From assembly GCA_022763385.1 (NCBI GenBank), contig JALEGQ010000058.1, positions 1 to 34,885 of the forward strand: a DNA stretch of 34,885 nt, written 5' to 3'. The DNA comes from a bacterium. Lineage in GTDB: Bacteria; Bdellovibrionota_C; UBA2361; RFPC01. Below, one piece after another: positions 6,929 to 15,111 of the stretch. Made by a program: the position numbers and the translations under genes. The stretch's first letter is position 1, and every line of letters begins with the position of its first letter. Under the pieces are notes generated by a model, which made no database searches, was not told the DNA's origin, and saw nothing but the letters and a program-made list of their open reading frames with translations.

Positions 6929-7037
6929 AAATATCAACATTCTCCAGGAGAGGCCGATATTTACTCTTAGTAGGCATGACACCATCCTTTCTGCGAGTTG
7001 GGGGCGATTCACATTCTGTTGAGTCGCCCCTTTTTTT
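6929..7037 (+). ncRNA. Candidate structured small RNA or leader ending in a terminator
   Basis: Between tRNA-Cys and the ferredoxin gene there is no convincing protein gene, yet a strong terminator stands at 7001-7037. The stretch before it is structured. AAATATC (6929-6935) pairs with GATATTT (6956-6962), enclosing the small hairpin TCTC-CAG-GAGA (6941-6951), which exposes a CTCC/GGAG string. A terminator with no gene in front suggests a short independent RNA or an attenuated leader of the ferredoxin unit, whose ATG is 109 bases further on. No good -35/-10 pair was found, and I recognise no known RNA family. Confidence 0.4.
7001..7037 (+). terminator. Rho-independent terminator
   Basis: GGGGCGATTCA (7001-7011) pairs with TGAGTCGCCCC (7020-7030), 11 pairs including one G-T, around an 8-base loop. 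Seven T follow (7031-7037). This is a textbook intrinsic terminator on the plus strand. It could end readthrough from the sigma gene or a small RNA just upstream. Confidence 0.9.
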
Positions 7038-7145
7038 GTCCGCTTTTCCTCGAGAGAGTCCCTCGCGTCCAGGGCTAAGATCCAGTACAACAGTAGCTCG
7101 TTCTCAAAACGAATGAACGACGGAAGATAATAAGGAGAACCCTGA

Positions 7146-7487
7146 ATGACGTATGTGGTGACGCGACCGTGCCTCGGAACAAAGGATAGGTCCTGCGTTG
7201 AGGTGTGCCCAGTTGACTGCTTCTACGATATCAAGAAGAAGAAGTATAATAGCAAGTACGGGATATTAGTGGACGGGGAAGATGGAGAGGATGCGGTTGG
7301 CCTGCTCGTCATTCACCCGGATGAGTGCATCAATTGTGGAGCTTGTGAGACGGAGTGTCCGGTAGAGGCGATTTACGAAGATTCTGCAGTCCCGGAGGCC
7401 GATAAGGAATTTACCGAGATTAATGAGCAAGAGACCGTCTCCCTTGGGGATGAAGAGCTCGACAAACTCCGGTGTACCAGCTCGTGA
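7146..7487 (+). CDS. fdxA: 7Fe/8Fe-type ferredoxin with an internal insertion
   Basis: This is a small cytoplasmic electron carrier with two iron-sulfur sites. The ATG at 7146 follows AAGGAGAA. The opening TYVVTRPC with Cys 9, 17, 21 and 25 ([17 protein letters not shown]) matches the FdxA/FdI pattern in which a [3Fe-4S] cluster is held by C-x7-C-x3-CP. Cys 61, 64, 67 and 71 ([16 protein letters not shown]) bind a [4Fe-4S] cluster. Threonine stands where an 8Fe protein would have its second cysteine. Unlike ordinary FdxA, about 20 extra residues (roughly 28-50, lysine-rich then GEDGEDA) lie between FYD and LLVIHPDEC. The C-terminus is acidic. The stop overlaps the likely dacB start (GTGA), although ferredoxin and murein enzymes have no obvious common task. 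Confidence 0.9.
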   Translation: MTYVVTRPCLGTKDRSCVEVCPVDCFYDIKKKKYNSKYGILVDGEDGEDAVGLLVIHPDECINCGACETECPVEAIYEDSAVPEADKEFTEINEQETVSLGDEELDKLRCTSS

Positions 7488-8929
7488 TTAGTCGTGCCGT
7501 GGTTCATTGGGCTTCTCCGTGTGCAGCGTTTCTTTTTTCTGCGCTGTTCATGATTGGAACATTGGGATGCCAGCGCGCTGTCTTGGCAGCGGACCCTCGG
7601 GCCTCACTCCTCCCAGAGAAGGTTTCGCCGTCTATCCCCAAACTTCGGGCCTTTTCCAAACTTCAGGTGCCGGAACACGCCAGCGTGGTGGTGTTTGATG
7701 TGCACTCGGGGGAGACCCTTTTTCATGCCCGAGCGAGATCTCCAAGGAAGCCAGCAAGTGTGCTTAAGGTGCTCATAGCGGCGGTAGCCCTTGAAGAATT
7801 GACTCCGTACCACACCTTCGAGACAGAGATTCGAGGAACTGGCCTTGCGAAGACCCGGGTAGAGAAGTTGTATCTCAAAGGGGGGGGAGATCCGTCGCTG
7901 ACCCAAGAAGACCTCTGGAAAATCGCACGGAAGGTCGCCCTGCGCGGAGTAAGAAGTATCGGGCAGATCGTGGTGGATGAGAGCGCTTTTGCGGATCCGA
8001 AGCCGAGGGAGGGCCAACGTTCTTATCAGGCGGGCACCTCGGCGCTGAGCTTGAATTATAATTCCATTACCTTTGAAGTGTGTCCTGTCGCTGGCCAGAA
8101 CAAGGCCTTGGTGGCGCACGACCCTTCGGAATACCCCATCACCTACCGGGGAGCGATTACGGTGTCATCTCAGAAAAGTTCTTCATACCGAGTCGATGAG
8201 GAGCAGGCGAGTGTCCCCGGATCGTATCTTCTTGGAGGAGTATTGAATCGTCGCGCTGGATGCCAGCAGGTGCACCGAAGCGTTCCTGATCCGGCGCTTT
8301 ATGCTGGGCATGTGCTGAAGGGGCTACTCCGCAAGGAGGGGATCGTGACGAGTGGTGGGGTCTCTCATGGGGTTGCCCCGCAACACGCCGCGGTCATCTA
8401 CACGCACCGTTCCCAGCCACTTCGTCATACTATTCAGCTCTTGAATACCTACAGCAATAATATGATCGCAGATCAGCTCCTCACGCTTCTTGGGCCTACC
8501 CCTGAGGGTCGCTTTTCGCGGAGTGCAGGACGAAAACGAGTAGAACACTACCTCAAAAAAAGAGGGGTCTCACTGGAAGGGATCGTTCTAGAAGATGGCT
8601 CTGGTCTGAGCCATAAGAACCGAGTTTCTGCCGAGGCGCTCCGGGTTGCGCTTGAGGGAGCGCTTACGAGTGACGATTTTGGCGTAGAGTTTATCGCATC
8701 CCTTCCGGTTGATGGTAAGAGCGGTACGCTTCGGAAGAGGAGCTACCCCGGTATTACCAGAGCAAAAACAGGTACGATTAACGGAGTCATGAGCCTTGCA
8801 GGCCGCATCAAAAATCAGAGAGGAAGAGAACTCGCTTTCGTAATCTTACAAAATAAGGTTACCTCTAGAGAGCGGGGGAATAGATTTGAGAAAGCGGTTT
8901 TACAGCTCCTGCACCGTTCGTCTTTATGA
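7484..8929 (+). CDS. dacB: PBP4-type D-alanyl-D-alanine carboxypeptidase/endopeptidase (S13 family)
   Basis: This penicillin-binding protein acts in the periplasm, trimming or cutting peptide cross-links in peptidoglycan. From the GTG at 7484 the protein has 481 residues; GTG 7472 is an alternative. Its hydrophobic N-terminal segment (about 8-30) is followed by AVLA-ADP, a plausible signal peptidase I site. The three active-site motifs are intact: SVLK (S92-K95), SNN (324-326) and KTG (428-430, in [10 protein letters not shown]). The large spacing between the first two motifs is typical of S13 proteins with inserted domains, and KGGGDPSL is another family landmark. It overlaps the ferredoxin stop (GTGA) and the next gene (ATGA), giving a tight operon with mltD. 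The family call is very secure; the start is less so. Confidence 0.93.
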   Translation: MISRAVVHWASPCAAFLFSALFMIGTLGCQRAVLAADPRASLLPEKVSPSIPKLRAFSKLQVPEHASVVVFDVHSGETLFHARARSPRKPASVLKVLIAAVALEELTPYHTFETEIRGTGLAKTRVEKLYLKGGGDPSLTQEDLWKIARKVALRGVRSIGQIVVDESAFADPKPREGQRSYQAGTSALSLNYNSITFEVCPVAGQNKALVAHDPSEYPITYRGAITVSSQKSSSYRVDEEQASVPGSYLLGGVLNRRAGCQQVHRSVPDPALYAGHVLKGLLRKEGIVTSGGVSHGVAPQHAAVIYTHRSQPLRHTIQLLNTYSNNMIADQLLTLLGPTPEGRFSRSAGRKRVEHYLKKRGVSLEGIVLEDGSGLSHKNRVSAEALRVALEGALTSDDFGVEFIASLPVDGKSGTLRKRSYPGITRAKTGTINGVMSLAGRIKNQRGRELAFVILQNKVTSRERGNRFEKAVLQLLHRSSL

Positions 8930-10680
8930 TTCAAAAACAGCACATACTTGCAGATGCTACTCGAAGCCCTCATTTCCTCGTGTGGGGCCTTTCTCTCGCA
9001 TTTCTCGGGATCTCGCTACTCTTTTTGCCGAGTAATCCCGTTGCAGAGCCCCGAATTACTATTTCTGAGAAGCGAGATCACGCCTTTAGAGTTCCTTCAC
9101 AGCTTCGACCCCGGGTTCAATTTTGGATTGATATCTTTTCAAAGTACGGGAAACACCATGCGGTAATCCACCACCGAATGTACCCTCAGGTTATTTTTGA
9201 CGTGCTCGATTTCTACGAGAAGGCCGACACGTTGTCCGAAGTGGCTCTTGAAAAGTATCGCAAGAAGGTCGTTAAAAAGCGGATTGCAGAGGTTGACGCC
9301 GCCATCAAGTGGCTTTCGAGGGGGAAAGCGCCTCGAGATCCTTTTGAGAAACATATTTCTCAGCAGATGGCAGTTCTCGGGGGGGGCACGCGGAAGTATC
9401 GAGAGGTGGTGCAGGAGGGATGGGTGCGTTCTCAACGCGGTATCCGCGAGCGGTACCGTGTGGCGATCGAGCGCTCCGGCAGGTACATCCACATTCTGGA
9501 ACGAGTTTTTGTGCTTGAGTATGGACTTCCACTAGAGCTTACCCGACTTCCTTTTGTCGAATCCTCCTTTGATTACAAGGCGTACAGCTCCGTTGGTGCA
9601 GCAGGAATTTGGCAATTTATGCCGGCGACTGGTCGGAGTTACAACCTTCGGGTCTCTCGCATCGTTGACGAGCGGCGGGACGTAACGGCAGCGACCAAGG
9701 CCGCAGCGCGGTATCTCTCGGATGCTTACAAGCGACTTGGCTCATGGCCTCTTGCGGTGACCTCCTACAATCACGGGGTTGCAGGGGTGGCCCGGAAGGT
9801 CAAGAAGATGGGGACCAAGAACCTTGCAGCCCTGGTGGAACGCTCTTCCGATCAACCGTTTGGGTTTGCATCACAGAACTTTTTTCCGGAGCTGCTTGCT
9901 GCAATTGAGATCTATGAGAATGTTTCAAAGTACTTCCCCGGAGTTCAGAAAGAACCAGCTCAAGAGATCGCTCGTCGAAAGTTGACAAGGGCCGTCACTG
10001 CTTCTGAGCTTTCAAATAGGCTCTCTTTGAGTATCAAGCAGCTGTCTGAGGTGAACTATGCGCTACATTCGAGTGTATGGAAGGGAAGATATGCGATCCC
10101 TGCTGGGTACACTCTCAATGTTCCGCTTCGGTACCGTACCGCCCTTGCAAACCTGAAGCTTCCCGCGGCTCCTGCTTCTTCGCTCCGCGGCTCTCGATAC
10201 CTCGTCAGGAGGGGAGATACGCTTGGGAGAATCGCTCAGCGATATCGAACAACGGTCGCAAAGCTGAAGGCGCTCAACGGACTTCGTTCGGATGTTGTTC
10301 GCGTCGGCCAGACCCTCGTGGTGTCTTCGTCAGGAGGAGCCTCCTCGCAAGCGAGTGGTTCTCACACCTATCGCGTTCGTTCAGGTGATACCCTTTTCGG
10401 CATTGCACGAACACACCGAACTACCGTCGCAAGCCTCCAGAGGGCGAACGGCATGCGATCTTCTCGAATACGGGTTGGACAGGTGCTCAAGCTTCCCGCT
10501 GGAGCCCACGGGGCCTCTCACTCTTCTGCTGGAGACATCCTTTATCGGGTAAAGCGAGGAGACAGTCTGTGGGGAATCGCTCGAAAATACGGCGTTTCCC
10601 TCTCAACCCTTAAGAGCCGCAACAAGCTCCGCTCCACGACGGTTCGGGTCGGACAGAAGATCTATATTCCCCGCTCGTAG
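8926..10680 (+). CDS. mltD: Membrane-bound lytic murein transglycosylase D with three LysM domains
   Basis: MltD cleaves the glycan strands of peptidoglycan, forming 1,6-anhydro ends. The 584-residue protein has an N-terminal hydrophobic segment (about 17-40) without a lipobox cysteine, so it is secreted or membrane-anchored. A helical region follows, then an SLT domain (about 190-330) with the catalytic glutamate in LPFVESSFD (E212) and the family motifs GAAGIWQFMPATGR and AVTSYNHG. Three LysM carbohydrate-binding repeats end the protein (about 424-467, 480-523, 538-582), each with the GDTL or GDSL start and a VRVGQ turn. E. coli MltD carries two LysM domains, so three is modestly unusual. 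The ATGA overlap with dacB argues for coupled translation of two wall-cutting enzymes. The stop is two bases from that of the convergent helicase-like gene. Confidence 0.94.
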   Translation: MIQKQHILADATRSPHFLVWGLSLAFLGISLLFLPSNPVAEPRITISEKRDHAFRVPSQLRPRVQFWIDIFSKYGKHHAVIHHRMYPQVIFDVLDFYEKADTLSEVALEKYRKKVVKKRIAEVDAAIKWLSRGKAPRDPFEKHISQQMAVLGGGTRKYREVVQEGWVRSQRGIRERYRVAIERSGRYIHILERVFVLEYGLPLELTRLPFVESSFDYKAYSSVGAAGIWQFMPATGRSYNLRVSRIVDERRDVTAATKAAARYLSDAYKRLGSWPLAVTSYNHGVAGVARKVKKMGTKNLAALVERSSDQPFGFASQNFFPELLAAIEIYENVSKYFPGVQKEPAQEIARRKLTRAVTASELSNRLSLSIKQLSEVNYALHSSVWKGRYAIPAGYTLNVPLRYRTALANLKLPAAPASSLRGSRYLVRRGDTLGRIAQRYRTTVAKLKALNGLRSDVVRVGQTLVVSSSGGASSQASGSHTYRVRSGDTLFGIARTHRTTVASLQRANGMRSSRIRVGQVLKLPAGAHGASHSSAGDILYRVKRGDSLWGIARKYGVSLSTLKSRNKLRSTTVRVGQKIYIPRS

Positions 10681-10682
10681 CT

Positions 10683-12542
10683 CTATTCGTCTTCCTTCGT
10701 AGAGGATTCTTCAACCTCATCGGAGGCCTTCTGCTCCCCAGTTGTTGAGTCATCTCCAGTCGAGTCATCTTCTTCGTCATCAAGTGGGACGGAAAGGGTC
10801 GCGGCGCGTTGGAAGACGAGCTCTTTTCCGTCTAACTCACTTTCGTGCATCGCTTCGAATACAGCATCAGCCTCTTCTCCTCGTACGAAGTCAAAGAACG
10901 AGTACTTTTTGCGGAGGCAGGAACGCTTTAATTCTGGTGCGTCGTCCCCCATCTTTTCCTGGAGCACTTCAAGAAACTTCTCTTCGGTGAGTCCATCTTC
11001 AGTACCTTTCCCAACGTAGAAACGGGTATCCTTTCGAGTTGGTTTTGGCTTTGGTCGTTCTTCCCGAGCAGAACCTTCTCGATCCTCATGCTCTCGGTTG
11101 TCATCACGTCCTCGTCGTGAGCCTCTGCTGTTTCGTTCGTTTCCTCTCTCTTCACGATTCCCATCGTCGTCGCGGTTGTTTCGACGATCTCTCTTATTTC
11201 GAGAGCGTTTCCCAGAGTTCTCTACCTCGGGAAGTCTTCGGAGGGTTTGATGGAGGAGATAGAGAATAAACTCTTTCCGCGCATCGCTCTCTTCGACGAG
11301 CCGAGCGTATTCAAGGAGCTCTCCATCTTCGGTCGAAAAAGCGGTCGCCTCTTCCTGAAAACGATCAAAACGAGCCTTCGCGATATCCTCCGCACTCGGG
11401 AGGGAGCGAGCATGGAACTCAAATTCAACGACCTTCTTGAGGAAGTGAAAGTTTCCGAGGTCCATTGAGCCGACAAGGCTAATCACTCGCTTGAGCCTGC
11501 TGGTGCCGTCCGGCTGGCCAAGGCGGTGAAGGTAGATCTCTGGATCTTCCGGTGCCGCGTAGTGGACGATCACATCGAATTCTTCTACGGGAAATCCTCT
11601 TCCGGAGATGTCTGTTACCACGAGGATGTCGATAGAACCCTTCTGGACGCGCTCCATATTCTCGTGGATAGCGCGGTCAGGAACGTTCCCGATCAGCTTT
11701 CGCGCCTTGAGCCCCTTCTTTTTTAGCATTACCTCAAGGAGATCGGTATCTGAAGGGGTATTGCAGAAGACGACGGCCCGCAGCCCCTTCTCGGATTCGA
11801 GCACTGTCGCCAGTGCTTCTGGCTTGGCGAGGAGCTCATGGCCGACTTCGTAGTATTCGTGAGTGAGTTGAACTTCCTGCTCTTTCTCCAGATTCACATG
11901 GATAAAATCCTCGGTCTTTATATGCCGAGTAATGGCAGCATTGAGGGTAAGAGGAACGGAGTCCGAGCAGAAACAGAGCTGTTGTTCTCCGCACTTTTCG
12001 AGAAATTTCTCGAAGGCATCACTTCCTGGAATCTTTGATCCGGACGAGAATCCGTAGAATACGACGGTGGTCACCTTCAGAGAAGAGAGGTCTCCGTCTT
12101 CGATCTGCTCAAAGCTTGAAATGAGCACCGGTGCTCCGGCTTTCTGTTCGATGGCGCCGGTCTTCTCGAGGGCCAGATCGTCCAGCATCTCTACGGCAAG
12201 AGGAAGGGCTTCGCATTCCGAGACGAACTTCTCTGCATCCGTTGGAGTGGGCGTAACGAGGAGAGTTCGTTGTTCTGTCGAAGCTCTATCGCCGAAAACG
12301 ATGGCGATACTCTTCTCCGTTCCCCGAAGGTCCCGGTCAAATTCAACGAGGAGGTTCTTTCCCTTCGTGACTTCCTGGACGAGTCGCACTTCCAAGGAGG
12401 TCGCGGTCTCCCCTTCAAGAGCGGCGATGAGTGGTTTAGAGCTTAAAATCTCCCCGTACTGAGGAGTGCTTTTGCTGTTCTCGTCATCGCCATTTGCGTT
12501 CATCTCTTCTGTTGAGAGTTCTACCTGCTCGCCCTGCTGCAT
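10683..12542 (-). CDS. Degenerate DEAD-box helicase-like protein with DbpA-type RNA-binding domain
   Basis: The ATG at 12542 has GGAAGAAAG upstream. The 619-residue protein keeps the outline of a DEAD-box RNA helicase. A first RecA-like domain (about 30-215) includes an Ia-like LLVTPT. The second domain (about 225-375) has VVFCNT (257-262), VVTDISGRGF (308-317) and YLHRLGQPDG (337-346). An arginine/asparagine/aspartate-rich tail (444-500) and a DbpA/CsdA-type RNA-binding domain (about 505-582) follow, then an acidic end. The ATPase motifs are eroded: the P-loop position reads RGTEKS instead of GTGKT, DEAD is replaced by FYGF, SAT by SDS, and HRxGRxGR by HRLGQPDG, losing two arginines. From family knowledge it should not unwind RNA with ATP. 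It more likely acts as an RNA-binding adaptor or assembly factor. The frame is long and intact, so it is not a decayed pseudogene. Confidence 0.88.
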   Translation of the reverse strand: MQQGEQVELSTEEMNANGDDENSKSTPQYGEILSSKPLIAALEGETATSLEVRLVQEVTKGKNLLVEFDRDLRGTEKSIAIVFGDRASTEQRTLLVTPTPTDAEKFVSECEALPLAVEMLDDLALEKTGAIEQKAGAPVLISSFEQIEDGDLSSLKVTTVVFYGFSSGSKIPGSDAFEKFLEKCGEQQLCFCSDSVPLTLNAAITRHIKTEDFIHVNLEKEQEVQLTHEYYEVGHELLAKPEALATVLESEKGLRAVVFCNTPSDTDLLEVMLKKKGLKARKLIGNVPDRAIHENMERVQKGSIDILVVTDISGRGFPVEEFDVIVHYAAPEDPEIYLHRLGQPDGTSRLKRVISLVGSMDLGNFHFLKKVVEFEFHARSLPSAEDIAKARFDRFQEEATAFSTEDGELLEYARLVEESDARKEFILYLLHQTLRRLPEVENSGKRSRNKRDRRNNRDDDGNREERGNERNSRGSRRGRDDNREHEDREGSAREERPKPKPTRKDTRFYVGKGTEDGLTEEKFLEVLQEKMGDDAPELKRSCLRKKYSFFDFVRGEEADAVFEAMHESELDGKELVFQRAATLSVPLDDEEDDSTGDDSTTGEQKASDEVEESSTKEDE

Positions 12543-12601
12543 GTCTTTCTTCCTTTCCGTAGTGAATGCTCTTCGCTATTTGCTTTCCCGAACTCGCCAA
12601 A

Positions 12602-12651
12602 TTTTCTGATTCACAGTTTTTCTGATCTTCAGCTTTTCCGAATTTCTACAG
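12602..12651. repeat. Three imperfect short repeats upstream of the helicase-like gene
   Basis: TTTTCTGATTCACAG (12602-12616), TTTTCTGATCTTCAG (12618-12632) and a looser TTTTCCGAATTTCTACAG (12634-12651) follow one another with a period of 16. They lie 60-110 bases before the minus-strand start at 12542, a usual place for operators, but may also be slippage products. Confidence 0.6.
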
Positions 12652-12712
12652 GAGTTTCGGGTGGGTGCGCGGCTCTTTAGTCACTTAACCACTTGTTCCT
12701 TTCACGGTGCCT

Positions 12713-12776
12713 GGAAAAAACCAGTAACGGGAAGAAACCAGTGACTGAAGAAAACCAGTAACCAGAGAAAACACGG
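12713..12776. repeat. Iteron-like 17-base tandem repeats
   Basis: GGAAAAAACCAGTAAC (12713), GGAAGAAACCAGTGAC (12730) and TGAAGAAAACCAGTAAC (12746) repeat with a period of about 17, followed by a partial fourth copy (AGAGAAAACACGG, to 12776). The constant part is GAARAAACCAGTRAC. The arrangement resembles a cooperative protein-binding array in the gap between the divergent helicase-like and WD40-like genes. No known binding motif is recognised. Confidence 0.7.
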
Positions 12777-12824
12777 TCGGCCGCCTCACCAGAGCAAAGA
12801 GGATACCCCAAATGGCGCAGAAAG

Positions 12825-12856
12825 GAAATCTGTGGCATAGATTTCAGGGGGTTTTT
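12825..12856 (+). promoter_or_regulatory. Hairpin followed by GGGGG and five T upstream of the WD40-like gene
   Basis: GAAATCT (12825-12831) and AGATTTC (12839-12845) form a perfect 7-pair stem with loop GTGGCAT. Then A, GGGGG and TTTTT follow, and an upstream CCCC (12806-12809) could pair with the G run. This is a weak terminator- or attenuator-like shape in the leader of the 12915 gene. The T run is short and separated from the perfect stem, so the call is uncertain. Confidence 0.35.
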
Positions 12857-12872
12857 CCGCTGACGGCTACCA

Positions 12873-12898
12873 AAGTTGCCGGAAGTCTCCCGGAGGGA
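12873..12898 (+). repeat. 26-base dispersed motif, copy 1
   Basis: The segment opens AAGTTGCCGGAAGT and ends GAGGGA. It matches 25643-25668 at 23 of 26 positions; all three differences are transitions. It lies 17 bases before the ATG of the WD40-like lipoprotein gene. Just upstream GGCTAC can partly pair with GTTGCC, mirroring the perfect hairpin at the second copy. An in-frame TTG inside the motif could extend the gene, but the ribosome site favours ATG 12915. Confidence 0.75.
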
Positions 12899-12914
12899 TG
12901 AAGGAGGCAGAGGG

Positions 12915-14282
12915 ATGAGAGAGAAAGTCTGGTGGGTCTGGGCGCTCCTGTTTCAGGTCGGAGCCATTGCTGTCGTCTTTATGGCGGGTCTCGGGTGCTC
13001 ATCGGTGTTCCCTTTCGTCCCCGAGCAGAGGGGGCCGACGGCCCAATCGGTGTCGTCTTGGTATCTCTCGATAGAGCACAGAATAGAGGAAGGGGAGGGC
13101 TTGCCACTCCTCTCTGGTGTTGGCCTTCGTGTGGTACGGCGGATCTGTCCTCGTCCTGCTCTCTCGGCTCTTCATCTCGATTTTCAGGAGGGTGAAAAAC
13201 CGCGTTCCCCCCTGTGCGATCTCTTCTTGGCGGTAAGTGATGATGGGGAGGTGTTCGTTTTTGCGGTGCGAGCCGGCGAGTTCCCGTCTTTTTCGCTCGG
13301 TCATCTCGATCCGGTGCCGAGCTCCTCTTCTGCGTCCTTTGAAGTTGGTGAAGGGGGAGGCACGTTGCTTTTTGCCGAGAAGAATCTTCTCCGGCGTTTT
13401 CGTCTTCCATCGCTCGAGTTGGCTGAGATTCTCGATCGGGTTCCGTCAGATATTCAGGCGCTTACCGTGAGCCCGGAGGGAGAGAGTGCACTTTTCGGCG
13501 CCGGTGACGGAAGGGTCTATCGGTGGAGTTGGAGTGAAGGGATGCACCCCTCGGAGAGGGCGCTCGGAAGGTTCGACCTTGAGCGATACTTTTCTCACCG
13601 CAATGTGGTGAGTGCAGTGGCCTATCATCCAACGGGAAGGGTGTTCTTCTCCGGTGATTGGAATGGAGCCCTTTTTGCCTGGAAAAGTTTTGACCAAGAT
13701 CCCTACGGAGGGGCCTTTGACCGGAACATCTTTGGAACTGGATTTTTTACGGAGACCACTACGACTCGACCGGTCCCAGGTTCGCTTGCTGCTCGAATTG
13801 AACAGATTGCCGTGAATGAGGTGGGAGATGCTCTTGCTGCGGCGTATGACTCTGGTCACGTTGATGTATGGAAGGTGAGAGGACTTCTCAAGCGGCAACG
13901 GCTGCTTCATCACCGCGGCACCGTGACCTTGTTGTCGATTTCACCTGATGGGGACACCGTGCTGACGGTTGGGAGAGATGAACGGATAGTCGTGTCGAGA
14001 ATCACGACCGAACCCTTTCCGGAGTTGGGGACAGTACGTTACGGTAATGAGCGGTTGTTGGAGGAGCGAATGCCCGGGGTTCGCAGTGCGATTTTTCTCG
14101 GGAATAGGACGGTCTTGCTCGGTGGAAGTAGTGGGGTTCGCCTCCTTCAAGTTCCACAGGAGGCGATTACGCCTCGAAAGATTGAAGAGGTCTCGGTTTC
14201 TGAGCGGCAGGATCTCACCGAGATGGGAGGGGGAGTAGCATCTGAAGATGAGGGTTCTCCCAGAGAGGAAGGTTTTGAATAA
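12915..14282 (+). CDS. WD40/beta-propeller-like putative lipoprotein
   Basis: ATG 12915 lies seven bases after AAGGAGG; an in-frame TTG at 12876 is rejected because a dispersed motif covers it. The 455-residue product begins with a signal segment (about 6-27) ending MAGLGCSS. Cys28 is a plausible lipid-attachment site, though glycine rather than Leu/Val/Ile stands at -3. The remainder shows repeated beta-strand blocks of WD40/quinoprotein type, such as IQALTVSPEGESALFGAGDG, VSAVAYHPTGRVFFSGDWNG, IAVNEVGDALAAAYDSGHVD and LLSISPDGDTVLTVGRDERI. Five or more blades are likely. Such propellers usually serve as protein-binding scaffolds, here probably in the periplasm. It ends one base before the likely lspA start, so the two are probably co-transcribed. 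The molecular role is unknown. Confidence 0.85.
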   Translation: MREKVWWVWALLFQVGAIAVVFMAGLGCSSVFPFVPEQRGPTAQSVSSWYLSIEHRIEEGEGLPLLSGVGLRVVRRICPRPALSALHLDFQEGEKPRSPLCDLFLAVSDDGEVFVFAVRAGEFPSFSLGHLDPVPSSSSASFEVGEGGGTLLFAEKNLLRRFRLPSLELAEILDRVPSDIQALTVSPEGESALFGAGDGRVYRWSWSEGMHPSERALGRFDLERYFSHRNVVSAVAYHPTGRVFFSGDWNGALFAWKSFDQDPYGGAFDRNIFGTGFFTETTTTRPVPGSLAARIEQIAVNEVGDALAAAYDSGHVDVWKVRGLLKRQRLLHHRGTVTLLSISPDGDTVLTVGRDERIVVSRITTEPFPELGTVRYGNERLLEERMPGVRSAIFLGNRTVLLGGSSGVRLLQVPQEAITPRKIEEVSVSERQDLTEMGGGVASEDEGSPREEGFE

Positions 14283-14283
14283 C

Positions 14284-14829
14284 ATGAACAACCAAAAGGT
14301 TTCTCTTCTTGGAAGGCTCGCGCGGGTAGCGGTTGTCCTTGTTCCAATAGCGATCGTGGTCGTTGCGCTTGATCAGTATACGAAGAAGGTTATTGAGGCA
14401 TTTTTGAGACGCGGAGAAGTCGTTCCGGTCATTGATGGGGTCTTTAACCTGACCCTTCACTACAACAAAGGGGCTGCGTTTGGGATGTTTTCTGGCATGC
14501 CTGACGGAGTTCGACAGTTCACCCTGTGGGCGGTTTCGCTCCTGGCCGTTGGGGCGGTACTCTACTTTCTCTTGTATGAGTACTATGAGAGCGCTACCGC
14601 GAGAATCGGACTCTCTCTCATCTTGGGCGGCGCGGTTGGGAATGCAATTGACCGGGCGACCCTCGGCGAAGTGGTGGATTTCCTCGATTTTTATGTTGGC
14701 GAGGCCCACTGGCCGGCGTTCAATGTCGCTGATAGCGCTATCTGCGTTGGAGCAGTGCTCTTTCTGCTGGCAACCTTTCGCGAGAGAAGTCCTTCAACAG
14801 GAGGAGAAACGGGTATTTCGCAACCGTAG
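14284..14829 (+). CDS. lspA: Lipoprotein signal peptidase (signal peptidase II)
   Basis: LspA is an inner-membrane aspartyl protease that removes the signal peptide of prolipoproteins after diacylglyceryl modification. From ATG 14284 it has 181 residues, close to the usual 160-170. Four membrane segments are visible at about 13-30, 78-98, 107-125 and 148-165. The catalytic aspartates sit in GNAIDR (D123) and FNVADS (D150), with the family sequence HYNKGAAFGMF between the first two helices. GGAAGG lies about 11 bases upstream; an in-frame ATG at 14248 overlaps the previous gene and is less likely. The gene is surrounded by predicted lipoprotein genes, so the cluster contains both the enzyme and several of its probable substrates. 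Confidence 0.96.
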   Translation: MNNQKVSLLGRLARVAVVLVPIAIVVVALDQYTKKVIEAFLRRGEVVPVIDGVFNLTLHYNKGAAFGMFSGMPDGVRQFTLWAVSLLAVGAVLYFLLYEYYESATARIGLSLILGGAVGNAIDRATLGEVVDFLDFYVGEAHWPAFNVADSAICVGAVLFLLATFRERSPSTGGETGISQP

Positions 14830-14871
14830 TTCCTGTTGTAGGGTGGGGAAACACTGTAACCGATTTCCTCC

Positions 14872-15111
14872 ATGTTGCGACTGCAAATGCCTTCATCACC
14901 GTTTCCATTCCTTGTCCTTTGTCTCGTTTGCTTGCTCTTTGTCGGTTGCACGCCGAGGAAATCCCCGTTTGAGATCGCCAAGGAAGAGAAGCAAGAGACC
15001 TTAATGCGACAGGAGGCGGAGAAAGATCGACAACAACGTGAGCGAGAGGATCTCGAGCGTCAGCAATTTTGGAATAACCAGTTGAAGAGATACGAATATC
15101 ATGGTGAGTAA
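14872..15111 (+). CDS. Small coiled putative lipoprotein (79 aa)
   Basis: I do not recognise a family. From ATG 14872 the product has an arginine followed by a hydrophobic signal segment (about 11-24) and FVGC, giving Cys26 as a likely lipid-attachment site. The mature part is about 54 residues, highly charged and almost certainly one long helix (EIAKEEKQETLMRQEAEKDR, then QQREREDLERQQFWNNQLKR). Small lipoproteins with one helix, such as Lpp-like proteins, often span or brace the envelope, but there is no clear heptad pattern or C-terminal lysine. No good ribosome site precedes ATG 14872 or ATG 14887. It overlaps the next gene by 11 bases, so translation may be coupled. Confidence 0.65.
   Translation: MLRLQMPSSPFPFLVLCLVCLLFVGCTPRKSPFEIAKEEKQETLMRQEAEKDRQQREREDLERQQFWNNQLKRYEYHGE

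Noticed and set aside
6919..7116. A 65-codon plus-strand frame before the ferredoxin gene
   Set aside because: It passes through a strong terminator stem and T tract and has no ribosome site; the interval is better explained as non-coding.
12876..12914. An N-terminal extension of the WD40-like protein from TTG 12876
   Set aside because: ATG 12915 has an ideal AAGGAGG site and starts a proper signal peptide; the extension lies in a dispersed motif.
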